From positions 2,704,501-2,768,500 of the forward strand of contig NZ_CP069811.1 of NCBI RefSeq assembly GCF_016894385.1: a DNA stretch of 64,000 nucleotides. Reading direction: 5' to 3'. The notes below the pieces were generated by a model. That model had not been told where the DNA came from and ran no database searches. It saw only the letters and a list, made by a program, of their open reading frames with translations. The translations under genes were made by a program, and so were the position numbers. Positions 24,118 to 32,954 of the stretch are shown here, in pieces (position 1 is the stretch's first letter; every line of letters begins with the position of its first letter). The stretch comes from Cupriavidus oxalaticus. Lineage in GTDB: Bacteria; Pseudomonadota; Gammaproteobacteria; Burkholderiales; Burkholderiaceae.

Positions 24118-25861
24118 ATTGCCGGCCGGCACGCACGAGAACTGGCACGGCGTGCGCGGCGCCATGGCCGCGCTGGCGCACCGCGTGGCCCGCCAGCACG
24201 ATGCCGGCGCCGCCCGCCTGCTGGCACGCGCCGCAGCCTGGCGCGCGGCGTTCGCCGCCGCGCCGGGCGAACGCTGGGCCCTCTATCTCGAGTCGACCCC
24301 GGAATTTGCCGCGGCGCTGTTCGGCGCCTGGCACGCAGGCAAGCACGTGGTGCTGCCGGGCGACACGCGCCCCGATACGCTGCAGCGGTTGCGCGCCCAT
24401 TGCGATGGCTGGGCCGGCGACTTGCCGCAAGCGCTGCAGCCCGCACCGGACACCGCCGGCGATGCCTGGCCGCTGCTGCCTGCCGACGCCGCCATCACGC
24501 TGTTCACCTCCGGCTCGACCGGCGCGCCCGAGGCCATCGCCAAGCGCCTGGCACAGCTCGATGCCGAAACCGGCGCGCTCCAGGCCGCCTTCGGTGCCCA
24601 GCTGCCGCATGACGTGCGGCTGCTGACCACGGTTTCGCACCAGCATATCTACGGCCTGCTGTTCTGCGTGCTGTGGCCGCTGGCGGCCGGCCGTGCGCTG
24701 CCGCATGCGCGGCTGGCCTTCCACGAGGAAATCGTCGCCACGTGCAGCGCGTCTGCGGCGGTGCCGACGGCGCTGGTTACCAGCCCGGCGCACCTGCGCC
24801 GCATGCCCGAGGCGCTGGACTGGGCCGCGGCGCGTGCCGTGGTGCGCGCGGTGTTCTCGTCGGGCGGGCCCCTTCCGCCCGCGGCGGCGGACGACGCACT
24901 GCGCCATCTCGGCCAGTCGCCGATCGAAGTGTTCGGCAGCTCCGAGACCGGTGGCATCGCCTGGCGCCAGCGTGCGCGCCAGCAGGACCGCTGGACCGCC
25001 TTGCCGGGGGTGGCCTGGCGCCTGCAGGACGGCTTTCTCGCGGTGCGTTCCGCGCACCTGCCCGCGCACCTGCCCGCGCACCTGCCCGACCACGGCTGGC
25101 ATGTCTGCGCCGACCTGGCGCATGCCGACGGCGAGCACGGCTTCGTGCTGGCGGGGCGCGCCGACCGCGTGGCCAAGATCGAAGAGAAGCGCGTGTCGCT
25201 GACCGCCATCGAACAGGCGCTGGCGGCGTCGCCGCTGGTGCAGGAGGCCCGCGTCGTGCTGATCGACCTGGACGTGGGCGCGCGCGTGGCGGCGGCCGTC
25301 GTGCCGAGCCAGGCGGGCGCCGCCATGCTGGCCGGCTCTGGCCAGCATCGCGGCCGCGCCGCGCTGCTCGCCGCGCTCAAGGCTGCGGTGGCCGGCAAGG
25401 TCGACCCGCTGGCGCTGCCGCGCCGCTGGCACCTGGCCGCCGGCGCCCTGCCGGCGAACACGCAGGGCAAGACCACCGAGGCCATGCTGCGCGAGCTGTT
25501 CCGCCAGACCCTGCCGCGCGCCACGTGGATCGAGCGCGATGCCCAGCGCGCGGCGGCGCTGCTGGACGTGGGCGAGCATCTCGCCATCTTCGACGGGCAC
25601 TTCCCCGGCACGCCGATCGTGCCCGGCGTGGCGCAGGTGGACTGGGTCATGGCGCTCGCGCCGCAGCGCCTGCCCGTGCCGCCGCGCGAGCGCTTCGCGC
25701 GGCTCGACGTGCTGAAGTTCCAGGGCATCATCCGGCCCGGCATGCAAGTGCGGCTGGACCTCGACTGGCAGGCCGACAAGCTGGTGCTGGCATTCCGGCT
25801 GAGTTCCGCGGCCGGCCCGCACGCCAGCGGCCGCATCGTCTTCAGGAGCGAGCATGGCTGA
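24110..25861 (+). CDS. Acyl-ACP ligase fused to a hotdog dehydratase (ApeH-ApeI-like fusion)
   Basis: A 583-residue two-domain protein. Residues about 40-465 are an ANL adenylating domain with the P-loop LFTSGSTGAPEAIAK (131-145), VFGSSETGG and the hinge GRADRVAKIEEKRVS; it should activate the hydroxycinnamate starter and load it on ACP. Residues about 488-583 are a FabZ/hotdog-type dehydratase with GHFPGTPIVPGV, His497 being the likely catalytic residue. In several characterised clusters these are separate proteins; here they are fused. A 12-bp triplicate inserts AHLPAHLPAHLP at 25052-25087 in the ligase domain. Overlaps both neighbours by 8 bp. Confidence 0.88.
   Translation: MTELPAGTHENWHGVRGAMAALAHRVARQHDAGAARLLARAAAWRAAFAAAPGERWALYLESTPEFAAALFGAWHAGKHVVLPGDTRPDTLQRLRAHCDGWAGDLPQALQPAPDTAGDAWPLLPADAAITLFTSGSTGAPEAIAKRLAQLDAETGALQAAFGAQLPHDVRLLTTVSHQHIYGLLFCVLWPLAAGRALPHARLAFHEEIVATCSASAAVPTALVTSPAHLRRMPEALDWAAARAVVRAVFSSGGPLPPAAADDALRHLGQSPIEVFGSSETGGIAWRQRARQQDRWTALPGVAWRLQDGFLAVRSAHLPAHLPAHLPDHGWHVCADLAHADGEHGFVLAGRADRVAKIEEKRVSLTAIEQALAASPLVQEARVVLIDLDVGARVAAAVVPSQAGAAMLAGSGQHRGRAALLAALKAAVAGKVDPLALPRRWHLAAGALPANTQGKTTEAMLRELFRQTLPRATWIERDAQRAAALLDVGEHLAIFDGHFPGTPIVPGVAQVDWVMALAPQRLPVPPRERFARLDVLKFQGIIRPGMQVRLDLDWQADKLVLAFRLSSAAGPHASGRIVFRSEHG
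25052..25087 (+). repeat. 12-bp in-frame tandem repeat, three copies
   Basis: Three exact copies of GCGCACCTGCCC in the ligase gene, encoding repeated AHLP. The unit is four codons, so gain or loss of copies keeps the frame. Confidence 0.95.
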
Positions 25862-26609
25862 CGCCGGCACTGCCTTCCGGCCCGTGGTGGTGGTGCCGGT
25901 CTACAACCACGAGCGCGCCATCGGCGCCATGGTCGAGGCCATCCTGGCACACCCGGTGCCGTGCCTGCTGGTCGACGATGGCAGCGACGCAGGTTGCGCG
26001 CAGGTGTTGCGCACGCTGGCCGACCGCCATGCAGCCCGCGTCACGCTGGTCAGGCTGGCACGCAACCAGGGCAAGGGCGCCGCCGTGACCGCCGGCTTCG
26101 AGGCTGCCTTGCGCGGCGGCTACACCCATGCCCTGCAGATCGACGCCGACGGGCAGCACGATGCCGGCTGCATTCCCGCCTTCCTGGACCTGGCGCGGCG
26201 CCACCCCGCAGCCATGGTGTGCGGCAACCCGGTCTATGACGCCTCGGTGCCGCGCGCCCGGCTGATCGGGCGCTACCTGACCCATGTGTGGGTGTGGGTG
26301 CATACGCTCTCGTTCGCCGTGCGCGACTCGATGTGCGGGCTGCGCGTCTATCCGCTTGCCGAAGCGGTTCCCGTCACGCGCGCCAGCCGGATCGGACCGC
26401 GCATGGAGTTCGATATCGAGATCCTGGTACGACTCGCCTGGCGCGGCGTGCGCATCCTCAACATCCCGACGCCGGTCACCTACCCCAGCGACGGCGTGTC
26501 GCATTTCCGCGTCTGGCGCGACAACCTGCGCATCTCGTGGATGCACACGCGCCTGTTCTTCGGCATGCTGCGGCGCCTGCCCATACTGGTGGGACGCAAG
26601 CTGGCATGA
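25854..26609 (+). CDS. Family 2 glycosyltransferase of the aryl-polyene cluster
   Basis: A 251-residue GT-A fold glycosyltransferase, dolichyl-phosphate-mannose-synthase-like. VVVVPVYNHERAIGAMVEAI opens the domain, VDDGS follows at 40-44, and the metal-binding DADG lies at 97-100; QGKGAAVTAGF is typical of polyprenyl-phosphate or lipid-sugar transferases. No C-terminal membrane helices are present. Within aryl-polyene clusters it probably attaches a sugar to the lipid head group. Overlaps the ligase gene by 8 bp and the next gene by 4 bp (ATGA). Confidence 0.9.
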   Translation: MADAGTAFRPVVVVPVYNHERAIGAMVEAILAHPVPCLLVDDGSDAGCAQVLRTLADRHAARVTLVRLARNQGKGAAVTAGFEAALRGGYTHALQIDADGQHDAGCIPAFLDLARRHPAAMVCGNPVYDASVPRARLIGRYLTHVWVWVHTLSFAVRDSMCGLRVYPLAEAVPVTRASRIGPRMEFDIEILVRLAWRGVRILNIPTPVTYPSDGVSHFRVWRDNLRISWMHTRLFFGMLRRLPILVGRKLA

Positions 26610-27622
26610 GCATGACCGCACCGGGGATGCCCCCACCCCCTGCCGCCCCTGCCACCACGCGCCACTGGAGCCGCATCGGCGAGGCCACCTGCGTATGGGG
26701 CGTGTGGTGCCTGTACGCAATCCACCGCCTGTTCGGCCGCCTGGCGTTCCGCGCAGTGCTGTATCCGGTGGTGACGTACTACTGGCTCGCGCACGGCGCG
26801 GCCCGGCGTGCATCGCTGGACTACCTGCGTCGCGTTCATCGGGCCACCGGCGCGGCCGGCACGGCACCGGGCGCGCGCCAGACCCTGCGCCACCTTTACG
26901 CCTTCGCCGACACGCTGCTCGACAAGCTGCTCGCGATCGGCGGCCGCTATGCCTTCGGCAACGTCACGCGCGAAGGCGCCGAGGTGATGCTGCGCCAGAT
27001 CGAAAGCGGCCGCGGCGGCATCATCGTCACCGCGCACATGGGCTGCCTGGAGCTGTGCCGGGTGCTGGCGCGCCACCGTGCCGGCCTGCGCCTGACCGTG
27101 CTGGTCCATACCGCGCACGCACAGCGCTTCAACCGCATCCTTGCCCGTATCGACCCCGGCGCCACGCTGCAGCTTTACCAGGTCGACGAGATCTCGCCCG
27201 CGACCGCGCAGGAGCTGGCCGACAAGGTCCGCGCCGGCGAGTTCGTGGCGATCGCCGGCGACCGCGCGCCGGCCCATGGCGGGCGCGCGGTCAGCGTGCC
27301 GTTCCTGGGCGCGCCGGCGCGCTTCCCGGTCGGGCCCTACGTGCTGGCCGCGTTGCTGGACTGCCCCCTGTTCGCGATGGGCTGCATCCGCCACGGCGAC
27401 GGCCACCTGCTGCGCTTTACCGAGCTGGCGCGCGAAGTACGGCTGCCGCGCGCCAGCCGCGCCGATGCGCTGGCCGGCTATGCCCGCAGCTACGCCGACT
27501 GGCTGGCGCAGCTGCTGGTGCTGTCGCCGTACGACTGGTTCAATTTCTACGATTTCTGGGCCGATCCGGAGGCTGGCGCCGGCCGTGCGCAAAGCCAGCG
27601 ATCGAACCCCACCATGCCATGA
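26606..27622 (+). CDS. LpxL/HtrB-type lipid acyltransferase
   Basis: A 338-residue inner-membrane acyltransferase of the lipid A lauroyltransferase (LpxL/HtrB) family. A membrane stretch (about 27-60) is followed by the HX4E active site AHMGCLEL (His144, Glu149) and the family segments GEFVAIAGDRAP and PVGPYVLAALL. It probably joins the ACP-bound polyene or a fatty acid to the glycolipid carrier. ATGA overlaps link it to the glycosyltransferase upstream and the thioesterase downstream. The first 20 residues are Pro/Ala-rich, and the ATG at 26606 is fixed by the overlap. Confidence 0.87.
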   Translation: MSMTAPGMPPPPAAPATTRHWSRIGEATCVWGVWCLYAIHRLFGRLAFRAVLYPVVTYYWLAHGAARRASLDYLRRVHRATGAAGTAPGARQTLRHLYAFADTLLDKLLAIGGRYAFGNVTREGAEVMLRQIESGRGGIIVTAHMGCLELCRVLARHRAGLRLTVLVHTAHAQRFNRILARIDPGATLQLYQVDEISPATAQELADKVRAGEFVAIAGDRAPAHGGRAVSVPFLGAPARFPVGPYVLAALLDCPLFAMGCIRHGDGHLLRFTELAREVRLPRASRADALAGYARSYADWLAQLLVLSPYDWFNFYDFWADPEAGAGRAQSQRSNPTMP

Positions 27623-28035
27623 CCCAGGACCTCAGTCACGAAATCACCCTGCGCCCCGCCTTCCACGACCTCGACCCGATGGACGTGGTCTGGCACGGCA
27701 ACTACGTGCGCTACCTGGAGCAGGCGCGATGCGCACTGCTGGCCCGCTTTGCCTATGACTACCCCGCCATGCGCGACTCCGGCTATGCCTGGCCGGTGGT
27801 CGACCTGCGCCTGCGCTACGTGCGGCCGCTGGTCTACGGCCAGGCGGTGACCGTGCGCGCCACCATCGTCGAATGGGAGAACCGGCTCAAGATCGACTAC
27901 CTGCTGCGCGATGCCGCCACCGGCGAGCGCCTGACCAAGGGCTATTCGGTGCAGGTGGCGGTGGACATGCGCACCGGCGAGATGTGCTACGAATGCCCGC
28001 CGGTGCTGTGGGAGCGGCTGGGGGTGCAGCGATGA
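27619..28035 (+). CDS. 4HBT-type hotdog thioesterase
   Basis: A 138-residue hotdog-fold acyl thioesterase. The active-site stretch FHDLDPMDVVWHGNYVRYLE, with Asp in the DPMDVVWHGNY motif, is that of 4-hydroxybenzoyl-CoA thioesterase relatives. In aryl-polyene clusters it is thought to release or edit ACP- or CoA-bound intermediates. It begins with an ATGA overlap on the acyltransferase gene and ends with one on the LolA-like gene. Confidence 0.9.
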   Translation: MTQDLSHEITLRPAFHDLDPMDVVWHGNYVRYLEQARCALLARFAYDYPAMRDSGYAWPVVDLRLRYVRPLVYGQAVTVRATIVEWENRLKIDYLLRDAATGERLTKGYSVQVAVDMRTGEMCYECPPVLWERLGVQR

Positions 28036-28661
28036 GGCGCCGTACCTTGCTCGCGGCGATGGGTGCCGCGTGCCTGCCCGCGTGGCCGGTCCATGGCGCG
28101 GAACGCGCGCAGGACACCCTGGACGCCATCGCGGCCCGGCTGGCCGATGCGCCGGTGATCCACGGCCGCTTCGAGCAGCGCCGCCAGCTGGCGGGCTTTG
28201 CCAGCCCGCTGGTATCGCGCGGCGATTTCGTGCTGGCGCGCGAGCGCGGGCTGGCGTGGGCCACGCGCGAGCCGATCGTGTCGAGCCTGCTGGTCACGCC
28301 CACGCAGCTGGTGGTGCGCGGCGCCGACGGACAAGTGCAGCAGCGCCTGGCGGCCGATGCGCAGCCGGCCATGCGCGTGGTCGGCGAATCGATGATCGCG
28401 GTGCTGCGCGGCGACCTGTCGGCGCTGTCGGCGCGCTTTGCCATCGATGCGCGGCTGACCGGCAAGGAGGGCTGGGCGCTGACGCTGACGCCGACCGACA
28501 ACGGCATCCGGCGCGCCTTTGCGCGCATCGAGCTGGCCGGCGACCGCTTCGTGCGCAGCATCCGGCTGGATGAGGCCGGTGGCGACGCCACCCAGATCCG
28601 GCTGCTCGGACCGGCGGCGGCGGCGCGGCTCACCGCGGCGGAGGCGCAGCGCTTTGAGTGA
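28032..28661 (+). CDS. LolA-like outer-membrane carrier protein
   Basis: A 209-residue periplasmic protein with a Sec signal (MRRRTLLAAMGAACLPAWPVHG, cleavage after VHG-AE). The mature part has the LolA pattern: DTLDAIAARLADAPVIHGRFEQ, SRGDFVLARERGLAWATREP and late KEGWALTLTPTDNGIRRAF. LolA carries lipoproteins; LolA-like proteins in polyene clusters are thought to carry the lipid-bound pigment across the periplasm. Starts in an ATGA overlap. It precedes the MMPL exporter, its likely partner, by 13 bp (or overlaps it if the TTG at 28654 is used). Confidence 0.87.
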   Translation: MRRRTLLAAMGAACLPAWPVHGAERAQDTLDAIAARLADAPVIHGRFEQRRQLAGFASPLVSRGDFVLARERGLAWATREPIVSSLLVTPTQLVVRGADGQVQQRLAADAQPAMRVVGESMIAVLRGDLSALSARFAIDARLTGKEGWALTLTPTDNGIRRAFARIELAGDRFVRSIRLDEAGGDATQIRLLGPAAAARLTAAEAQRFE

Positions 28662-28674
28662 GCCGTCCCACCGC

Positions 28675-31083
28675 ATGGCCGGCAGCCGCCGTGCAGAGTC
28701 TCCGGCCAGCGCCAGCTACGCCAGCCCCGCCCGCATGGCGCCGCTGGCGCGCGGGTTGGCGCGCGTGCTGGCGTTTTGCTGGCTGCTGGCCGTGCTGGCG
28801 CTGGCCCTGCACCAGGTCAGCTTCTGGCGCAGCGATCGCATCGACACCGATGTCATGGCGCTGCTGCCTGGCAGCGAGCGCACCGCCACCGCCGACCGCG
28901 TGCTGCGCCAGCTGGCCGACGGGGTCTCGCGCGAGATCGTCGTGCTGGTCGGCGCGCCTGACTGGGAGCAGGCGCGCGCCGCCGCGCAGCGCTTCGGCCA
29001 GGCCACCGGCATGCATCCCGAACTGCTGCGCCCGGTCGACAAGATCGGCGCCTTCGATTTCGACGCGGCGCTGGCCTTCTACCGGCCCTGGCGCGAGCAC
29101 CTGCTGACCGACGCCCAGCGCGCCATGCTCGGCCGGGCCGATGCCGACACGCTGGCGCAGCAGGCGCTGGCGCGGCTGTACCAGTTCGCCGCCGGCGCCT
29201 CGCTGTCGGGCTGGTCCGCCGATCCGCTCGGGCTGTGGCAGGACTGGTGGCTGGCGCGCGCCGACATGACGCGCGTGCGTGAACGCGACGGCCTGGCGGC
29301 CTTCAGCGCCGACGGCCTGCAGTGGGTGCTGCTGACCTACCGCATCGGCAAACCCGCCTTCTCCGTCAGCGGCGATACGGACTATGGCGACCTGCTCGCC
29401 GCGGCCGGCGCAGGCGCGCGCAGCGGCCACGGTGCGGTGCGCGTGGTGATGGCCGGCATCCCGCTGCACGCCGAAGCCGCCGCGGCGCAGGCCAGCTTCG
29501 AGATGAACGTGATCGGGCTGGGCTCGCTGGCGGCGGTGCTGCTGCTGGTATGGCTGGCGTTCCGCTCGCTGCGGCCGATCTTGCTGGTGGCCCTGTCGCT
29601 GGCCATCGGCACCGCCGCCGCGATCTCCGTGACGGCCGCCGTATTCGACCGCGTGCACCTGATCACGCTGGTGTTCGGCGCCAGCCTCGTCGGCGTGGCG
29701 GAAGACTACGGCATTCACTACTTCGTGACCCGGCAGGCCAACCGGCGGCGCACGCCCGCGGGGGTGATGCGCATGCTGCTGCCGGGCATGACGCTGGCGC
29801 TGGCGACCAGCGTGGTCGCCTACCTGGCGCTGGGCATCGCGCCTTTCCCGGGGCTGCGCCAGATGGCGCTGTTCTCGGCGGTCGGGCTGGCTGCCGCCTT
29901 CCTGACCGTGGTGCTGTGGTTCCCGCTGCTCGACCGCGGCAGCCTGCGCCCGACACCGCTGTCGGCATGGCTGGCCGACAGCCTGGCGCGCTGGCCGCGC
30001 GTGGGGGCCGATCGCCGCACACTGGTGCTGGGCGCGTTGCTGGCCGCGTTTATCGTGCCGGGCCTGTGGCAGGTGCGCGTGGTGGACGACGTGCGCCAGC
30101 TGCAGAGCTCGCCCCCGGCGCTGATCGAAGCACAGCGCACCGCCGGGCGCCTGCTCGGCAGTCCCAGCCCCGCCCAGCTCCTGCTGGTGCGCGGCGCGTC
30201 GCCCGACCAGGTGCTGCAGCGCGAGGAAGCCGCCAAGGCGGCGCTGGCGGGCATCGTCGCGAGGGGCGGCATCGACGGGTTTATCGCCGTGTCGGACTGG
30301 GTGCCCTCGGCGGCACGGCAGCGTGCCGATGCGGCACTGGCCTCCGGACTGGAAGGGCAGGTGCGCGAGCGCGTTGCCCGTATGCTGCATACGGCGGCAC
30401 CGGCGGCACCGGCGGCTGGCGGCATGGCTCCCGCCGATGATGTGCTGACATTGCAGCACTGGCTCGCACACCCGGTGTCCGAGGCCCTGCGCCATTTGTG
30501 GCTGGGCCGCGAAAGCCGGGACGGCAGCCATGCCAGCGTGATGCTGCTGCGCGGCCTGGACGATCCCCGCACCATGCCCGCGGTGCAGGCCGCGGTGGCG
30601 GGGGTGCCAGGTGTCGAATGGGTCGACCGGGTGGCGGACCTGTCCGGCTTGCTGCACCATTACCGCGTGCTGATGAGCTGGCTGCTGCTGGCCGGCGCCG
30701 CCGCGGTCGCGGTGCTGCTGGCCTGGCGCTACGGCCGCGCGTCATGGCGCGCGCTGGTGCCGACGCTGCTGGCGGGCCTGTTCAGCGTGGCGCTGCTGGG
30801 CTGGCTGCACGTGCCGCTGCAACTGTTCCCGGTGCTGGCGCTGGCGCTGCTGCTCGGCGTCGGCGTCGACTATGGCATCTTTCTGCTGGAACACCCCGGC
30901 GACGGCGTCTCCTGGACCGCGATCGTGCTCGGCGCGGCCAGCACGCTGCTGGCCTTCGGCCTGCTGGGGCTGTCGTCCACGCCGGCGCTGCATGCGTTCG
31001 GCGTCACCATGCTGGCCGGCGTCGGTGCCGTCTGGGTGCTGTCGCCATGGTTCCGCCCGCCGGCCGCGCATGGCCATGCCTGA
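28675..31083 (+). CDS. MMPL/RND-type exporter of the aryl-polyene cluster
   Basis: An 802-residue inner-membrane transporter with the RND/MMPL plan: helix 1 (LARVLAFCWLLAVLALALHQ), a large periplasmic loop, helices around 270-430, a second loop, then helices from about 690 to the C-terminus. The membrane motifs VGVAEDYGIHYFV and GVGVDYGIFLLEHP are the paired proton-relay segments of the family. It should move the polyene lipid out of the inner membrane. I chose the ATG at 28675; a TTG at 28654 would overlap the LolA-like gene. A 45-bp gap follows before the halogenase gene. Confidence 0.88.
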   Translation: MAGSRRAESPASASYASPARMAPLARGLARVLAFCWLLAVLALALHQVSFWRSDRIDTDVMALLPGSERTATADRVLRQLADGVSREIVVLVGAPDWEQARAAAQRFGQATGMHPELLRPVDKIGAFDFDAALAFYRPWREHLLTDAQRAMLGRADADTLAQQALARLYQFAAGASLSGWSADPLGLWQDWWLARADMTRVRERDGLAAFSADGLQWVLLTYRIGKPAFSVSGDTDYGDLLAAAGAGARSGHGAVRVVMAGIPLHAEAAAAQASFEMNVIGLGSLAAVLLLVWLAFRSLRPILLVALSLAIGTAAAISVTAAVFDRVHLITLVFGASLVGVAEDYGIHYFVTRQANRRRTPAGVMRMLLPGMTLALATSVVAYLALGIAPFPGLRQMALFSAVGLAAAFLTVVLWFPLLDRGSLRPTPLSAWLADSLARWPRVGADRRTLVLGALLAAFIVPGLWQVRVVDDVRQLQSSPPALIEAQRTAGRLLGSPSPAQLLLVRGASPDQVLQREEAAKAALAGIVARGGIDGFIAVSDWVPSAARQRADAALASGLEGQVRERVARMLHTAAPAAPAAGGMAPADDVLTLQHWLAHPVSEALRHLWLGRESRDGSHASVMLLRGLDDPRTMPAVQAAVAGVPGVEWVDRVADLSGLLHHYRVLMSWLLLAGAAAVAVLLAWRYGRASWRALVPTLLAGLFSVALLGWLHVPLQLFPVLALALLLGVGVDYGIFLLEHPGDGVSWTAIVLGAASTLLAFGLLGLSSTPALHAFGVTMLAGVGAVWVLSPWFRPPAAHGHA

Positions 31084-31128
31084 CGCAAGACACCGCGCAG
31101 GCCCACTGTATTGGAAGAATCGAAGCTT

Positions 31129-32358
31129 ATGAATACGGAAACCACAGATGTCGTCATCATCGGCGCCGGGCCGGCTGGCTCGGTCGCGGCCGGGCTGCTG
31201 CGCAAGCATGGCATTCCGGTGCTGGTGATCGAGAAAGAAACCTTTCCCCGCTTTTCGATCGGAGAAAGCCTGCTGCCGCAGAGCATGGCTTATATCGAGG
31301 AAGCCGGCATGCTGCGCGCCGTGGTGGAAGCCGGCTTCCAGTACAAGAACGGCGCGGCGTTCTCGCGCGACGGGCAGCACACCGCGTTCGATTTCCGCGA
31401 CAAGTTCTCGCCGGGCTGGGGCACCACTTACCAAGTGCAGCGCGCGCGCTTTGACGATGTGCTGATCCGCGAAGCCGCGCGCCAGGGCGCCGAGGTGCGT
31501 TTCTCGCACCTGGTCGAGGATGTCGACGTCAGCGGCGCCCAGCCTCGCGTGACGGTGCGCGCGCCTGACGGCAGCCGGTACATCGTGCAGGCGAAATTCC
31601 TGCTCGACGCCTCTGGCTTCGGACGCATCCTGCCGCGCCTGCTCAAGCTGGAAACGCCTTCGGGATTCCCGGTGCGCAGCGCGATCTTCACGCACGTGGA
31701 AGACCGCATCCCGACCGGCACCTTCGACCGCAACAAGATCCTGATCAGCGTGCATCCGCAGCACCAGGACGTCTGGTACTGGACCATCCCGTTCTCGGAT
31801 GGCCGTTGCTCGCAGGGCGTGGTGGCCGAGAAGGCGTTCCTGGACCGCTACACCGGCACCGAGACCGAGCGGCTGCAGGCGCTCGTCTCGGAAGAACCGG
31901 GCCTGGCCAGGCTGCTGGCGGACGCGCAGTGGGACACCCCGGCGCGGCAGATCGCCGGCTACTCGGCCAATGTGAAGTCGCTCTGGGGCAACGGCTATGC
32001 GCTGCTCGGCAATGCCGGCGAATTCCTCGACCCGGTCTTCTCCTCGGGCGTCACCATTGCGTTCAAGTCGGCCAGCCTGGCGGCGCAATGCCTGGTGCGC
32101 CAGCTCGGCGGTGGCACCGTCGACTGGGAAAAGGACTTTGCGCAGCCGCTCAAGGCCGGCGTCGACTGCTTCCGCGTCTATGTCGAGGCCTGGTACGAGG
32201 GCCGCTTCCAGAAGCTGATCTTCCATCCCAATGCCACGCCCGAGATCCGCAACATGATCTCGGCAATCCTGGCCGGCTACGCCTGGGACCGCAACAATCC
32301 CTTCGTCGCCGAGCCGCGCCGCCGCCTGGCGGTGCTGGAAGAATTCTGCCGCGTGTGA
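31129..32358 (+). CDS. FAD-dependent halogenase-like oxidoreductase with WxWxIP motif
   Basis: A 409-residue flavoprotein of the flavin-dependent halogenase family. The FAD-binding GAGPAGS lies at 13-19 (VVIIGAGPAGSVAAGLL), the FPRFSIGESLLPQS stretch at 39-52 marks the phenol-type halogenase branch, and WYWTIP at 216-221 (bases 31774-31791) is an exact match to the WxWxIP signature separating halogenases from monooxygenases. GNAGEFLDPVFSSGV near 295 is the FAD-site end. It would need reduced FAD from a separate reductase. In xanthomonadin-type clusters, relatives are linked to bromination of the aryl ring. GGAAG lies 12 bp before the ATG; DUF3261 follows with a 1-bp overlap. Confidence 0.85.
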   Translation: MNTETTDVVIIGAGPAGSVAAGLLRKHGIPVLVIEKETFPRFSIGESLLPQSMAYIEEAGMLRAVVEAGFQYKNGAAFSRDGQHTAFDFRDKFSPGWGTTYQVQRARFDDVLIREAARQGAEVRFSHLVEDVDVSGAQPRVTVRAPDGSRYIVQAKFLLDASGFGRILPRLLKLETPSGFPVRSAIFTHVEDRIPTGTFDRNKILISVHPQHQDVWYWTIPFSDGRCSQGVVAEKAFLDRYTGTETERLQALVSEEPGLARLLADAQWDTPARQIAGYSANVKSLWGNGYALLGNAGEFLDPVFSSGVTIAFKSASLAAQCLVRQLGGGTVDWEKDFAQPLKAGVDCFRVYVEAWYEGRFQKLIFHPNATPEIRNMISAILAGYAWDRNNPFVAEPRRRLAVLEEFCRV

Positions 32359-32954
32359 TGACCCGTCCCGCGCTCTCCGCCTTGCTGCTGTGCGCGGCGC
32401 TGGCGGCCGGCTGTGCCGGCCCCGCGGCGCCGGGGACGTCCCCGCGCGCCGCGGCTGCCCCCGGCCCGGCGCTGCTGCGCCTGCCGCCGGCATCATTGCA
32501 GCGCGAGCTCAGGCTGCAGCAGCACATCACGGTCGAATATGCAAAGCACGGCCGCACCGAGCGGCACGAATTACTGGCGCTGCTCGAAGCCGACGCCGCC
32601 CGCACGCGCCTGGCTGCGGTGGCTGGCGGGCAGGTGCTCGCGCGGCTGGACTGGGACGGCAGCGAGCTGAAGGCGGTACGCTCGCCCTGGGCCCCGGCGG
32701 AATTGCAGCCCGAGCGCATCCTGAGCGACCTGCAGCTGTCGCTGTGGCCCGCCGCAGCGATCCGTGAGGCGCTGCCGGGCGGATGGAGCCTCGACGACAC
32801 GCCGGCGCTGCGCCGCCTGCGGCAGGACCACGAGACTGTCGCGGAGGTCCGCTTTCCCGACGCTGCCACGACCGTGTTCACGCAATACCGCGACGGCTAC
32901 CGGCTGACCATCCGCACGCTGCCGTCGGCGTCCACCCAGGGTGGTGACGCATGA
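32358..32954 (+). CDS. DUF3261 lipoprotein
   Basis: A 198-residue outer-membrane lipoprotein candidate. The lipobox LAAGC puts the lipidated Cys at 19, followed by a Pro/Ala-rich linker. The folded part (LQRELRLQQHITVEYAKHGR, then LLALLEADAARTRLAAV, LSLWPAAAIREALPGGWSL) is the DUF3261 family, found in aryl-polyene clusters and resembling LolB in general plan. With the LolA-like protein it could form a carrier/receptor pair that inserts the pigment in the outer membrane. Overlaps the halogenase stop by 1 bp and the ketosynthase start by 4 bp. Confidence 0.83.
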   Translation: MTRPALSALLLCAALAAGCAGPAAPGTSPRAAAAPGPALLRLPPASLQRELRLQQHITVEYAKHGRTERHELLALLEADAARTRLAAVAGGQVLARLDWDGSELKAVRSPWAPAELQPERILSDLQLSLWPAAAIREALPGGWSLDDTPALRRLRQDHETVAEVRFPDAATTVFTQYRDGYRLTIRTLPSASTQGGDA

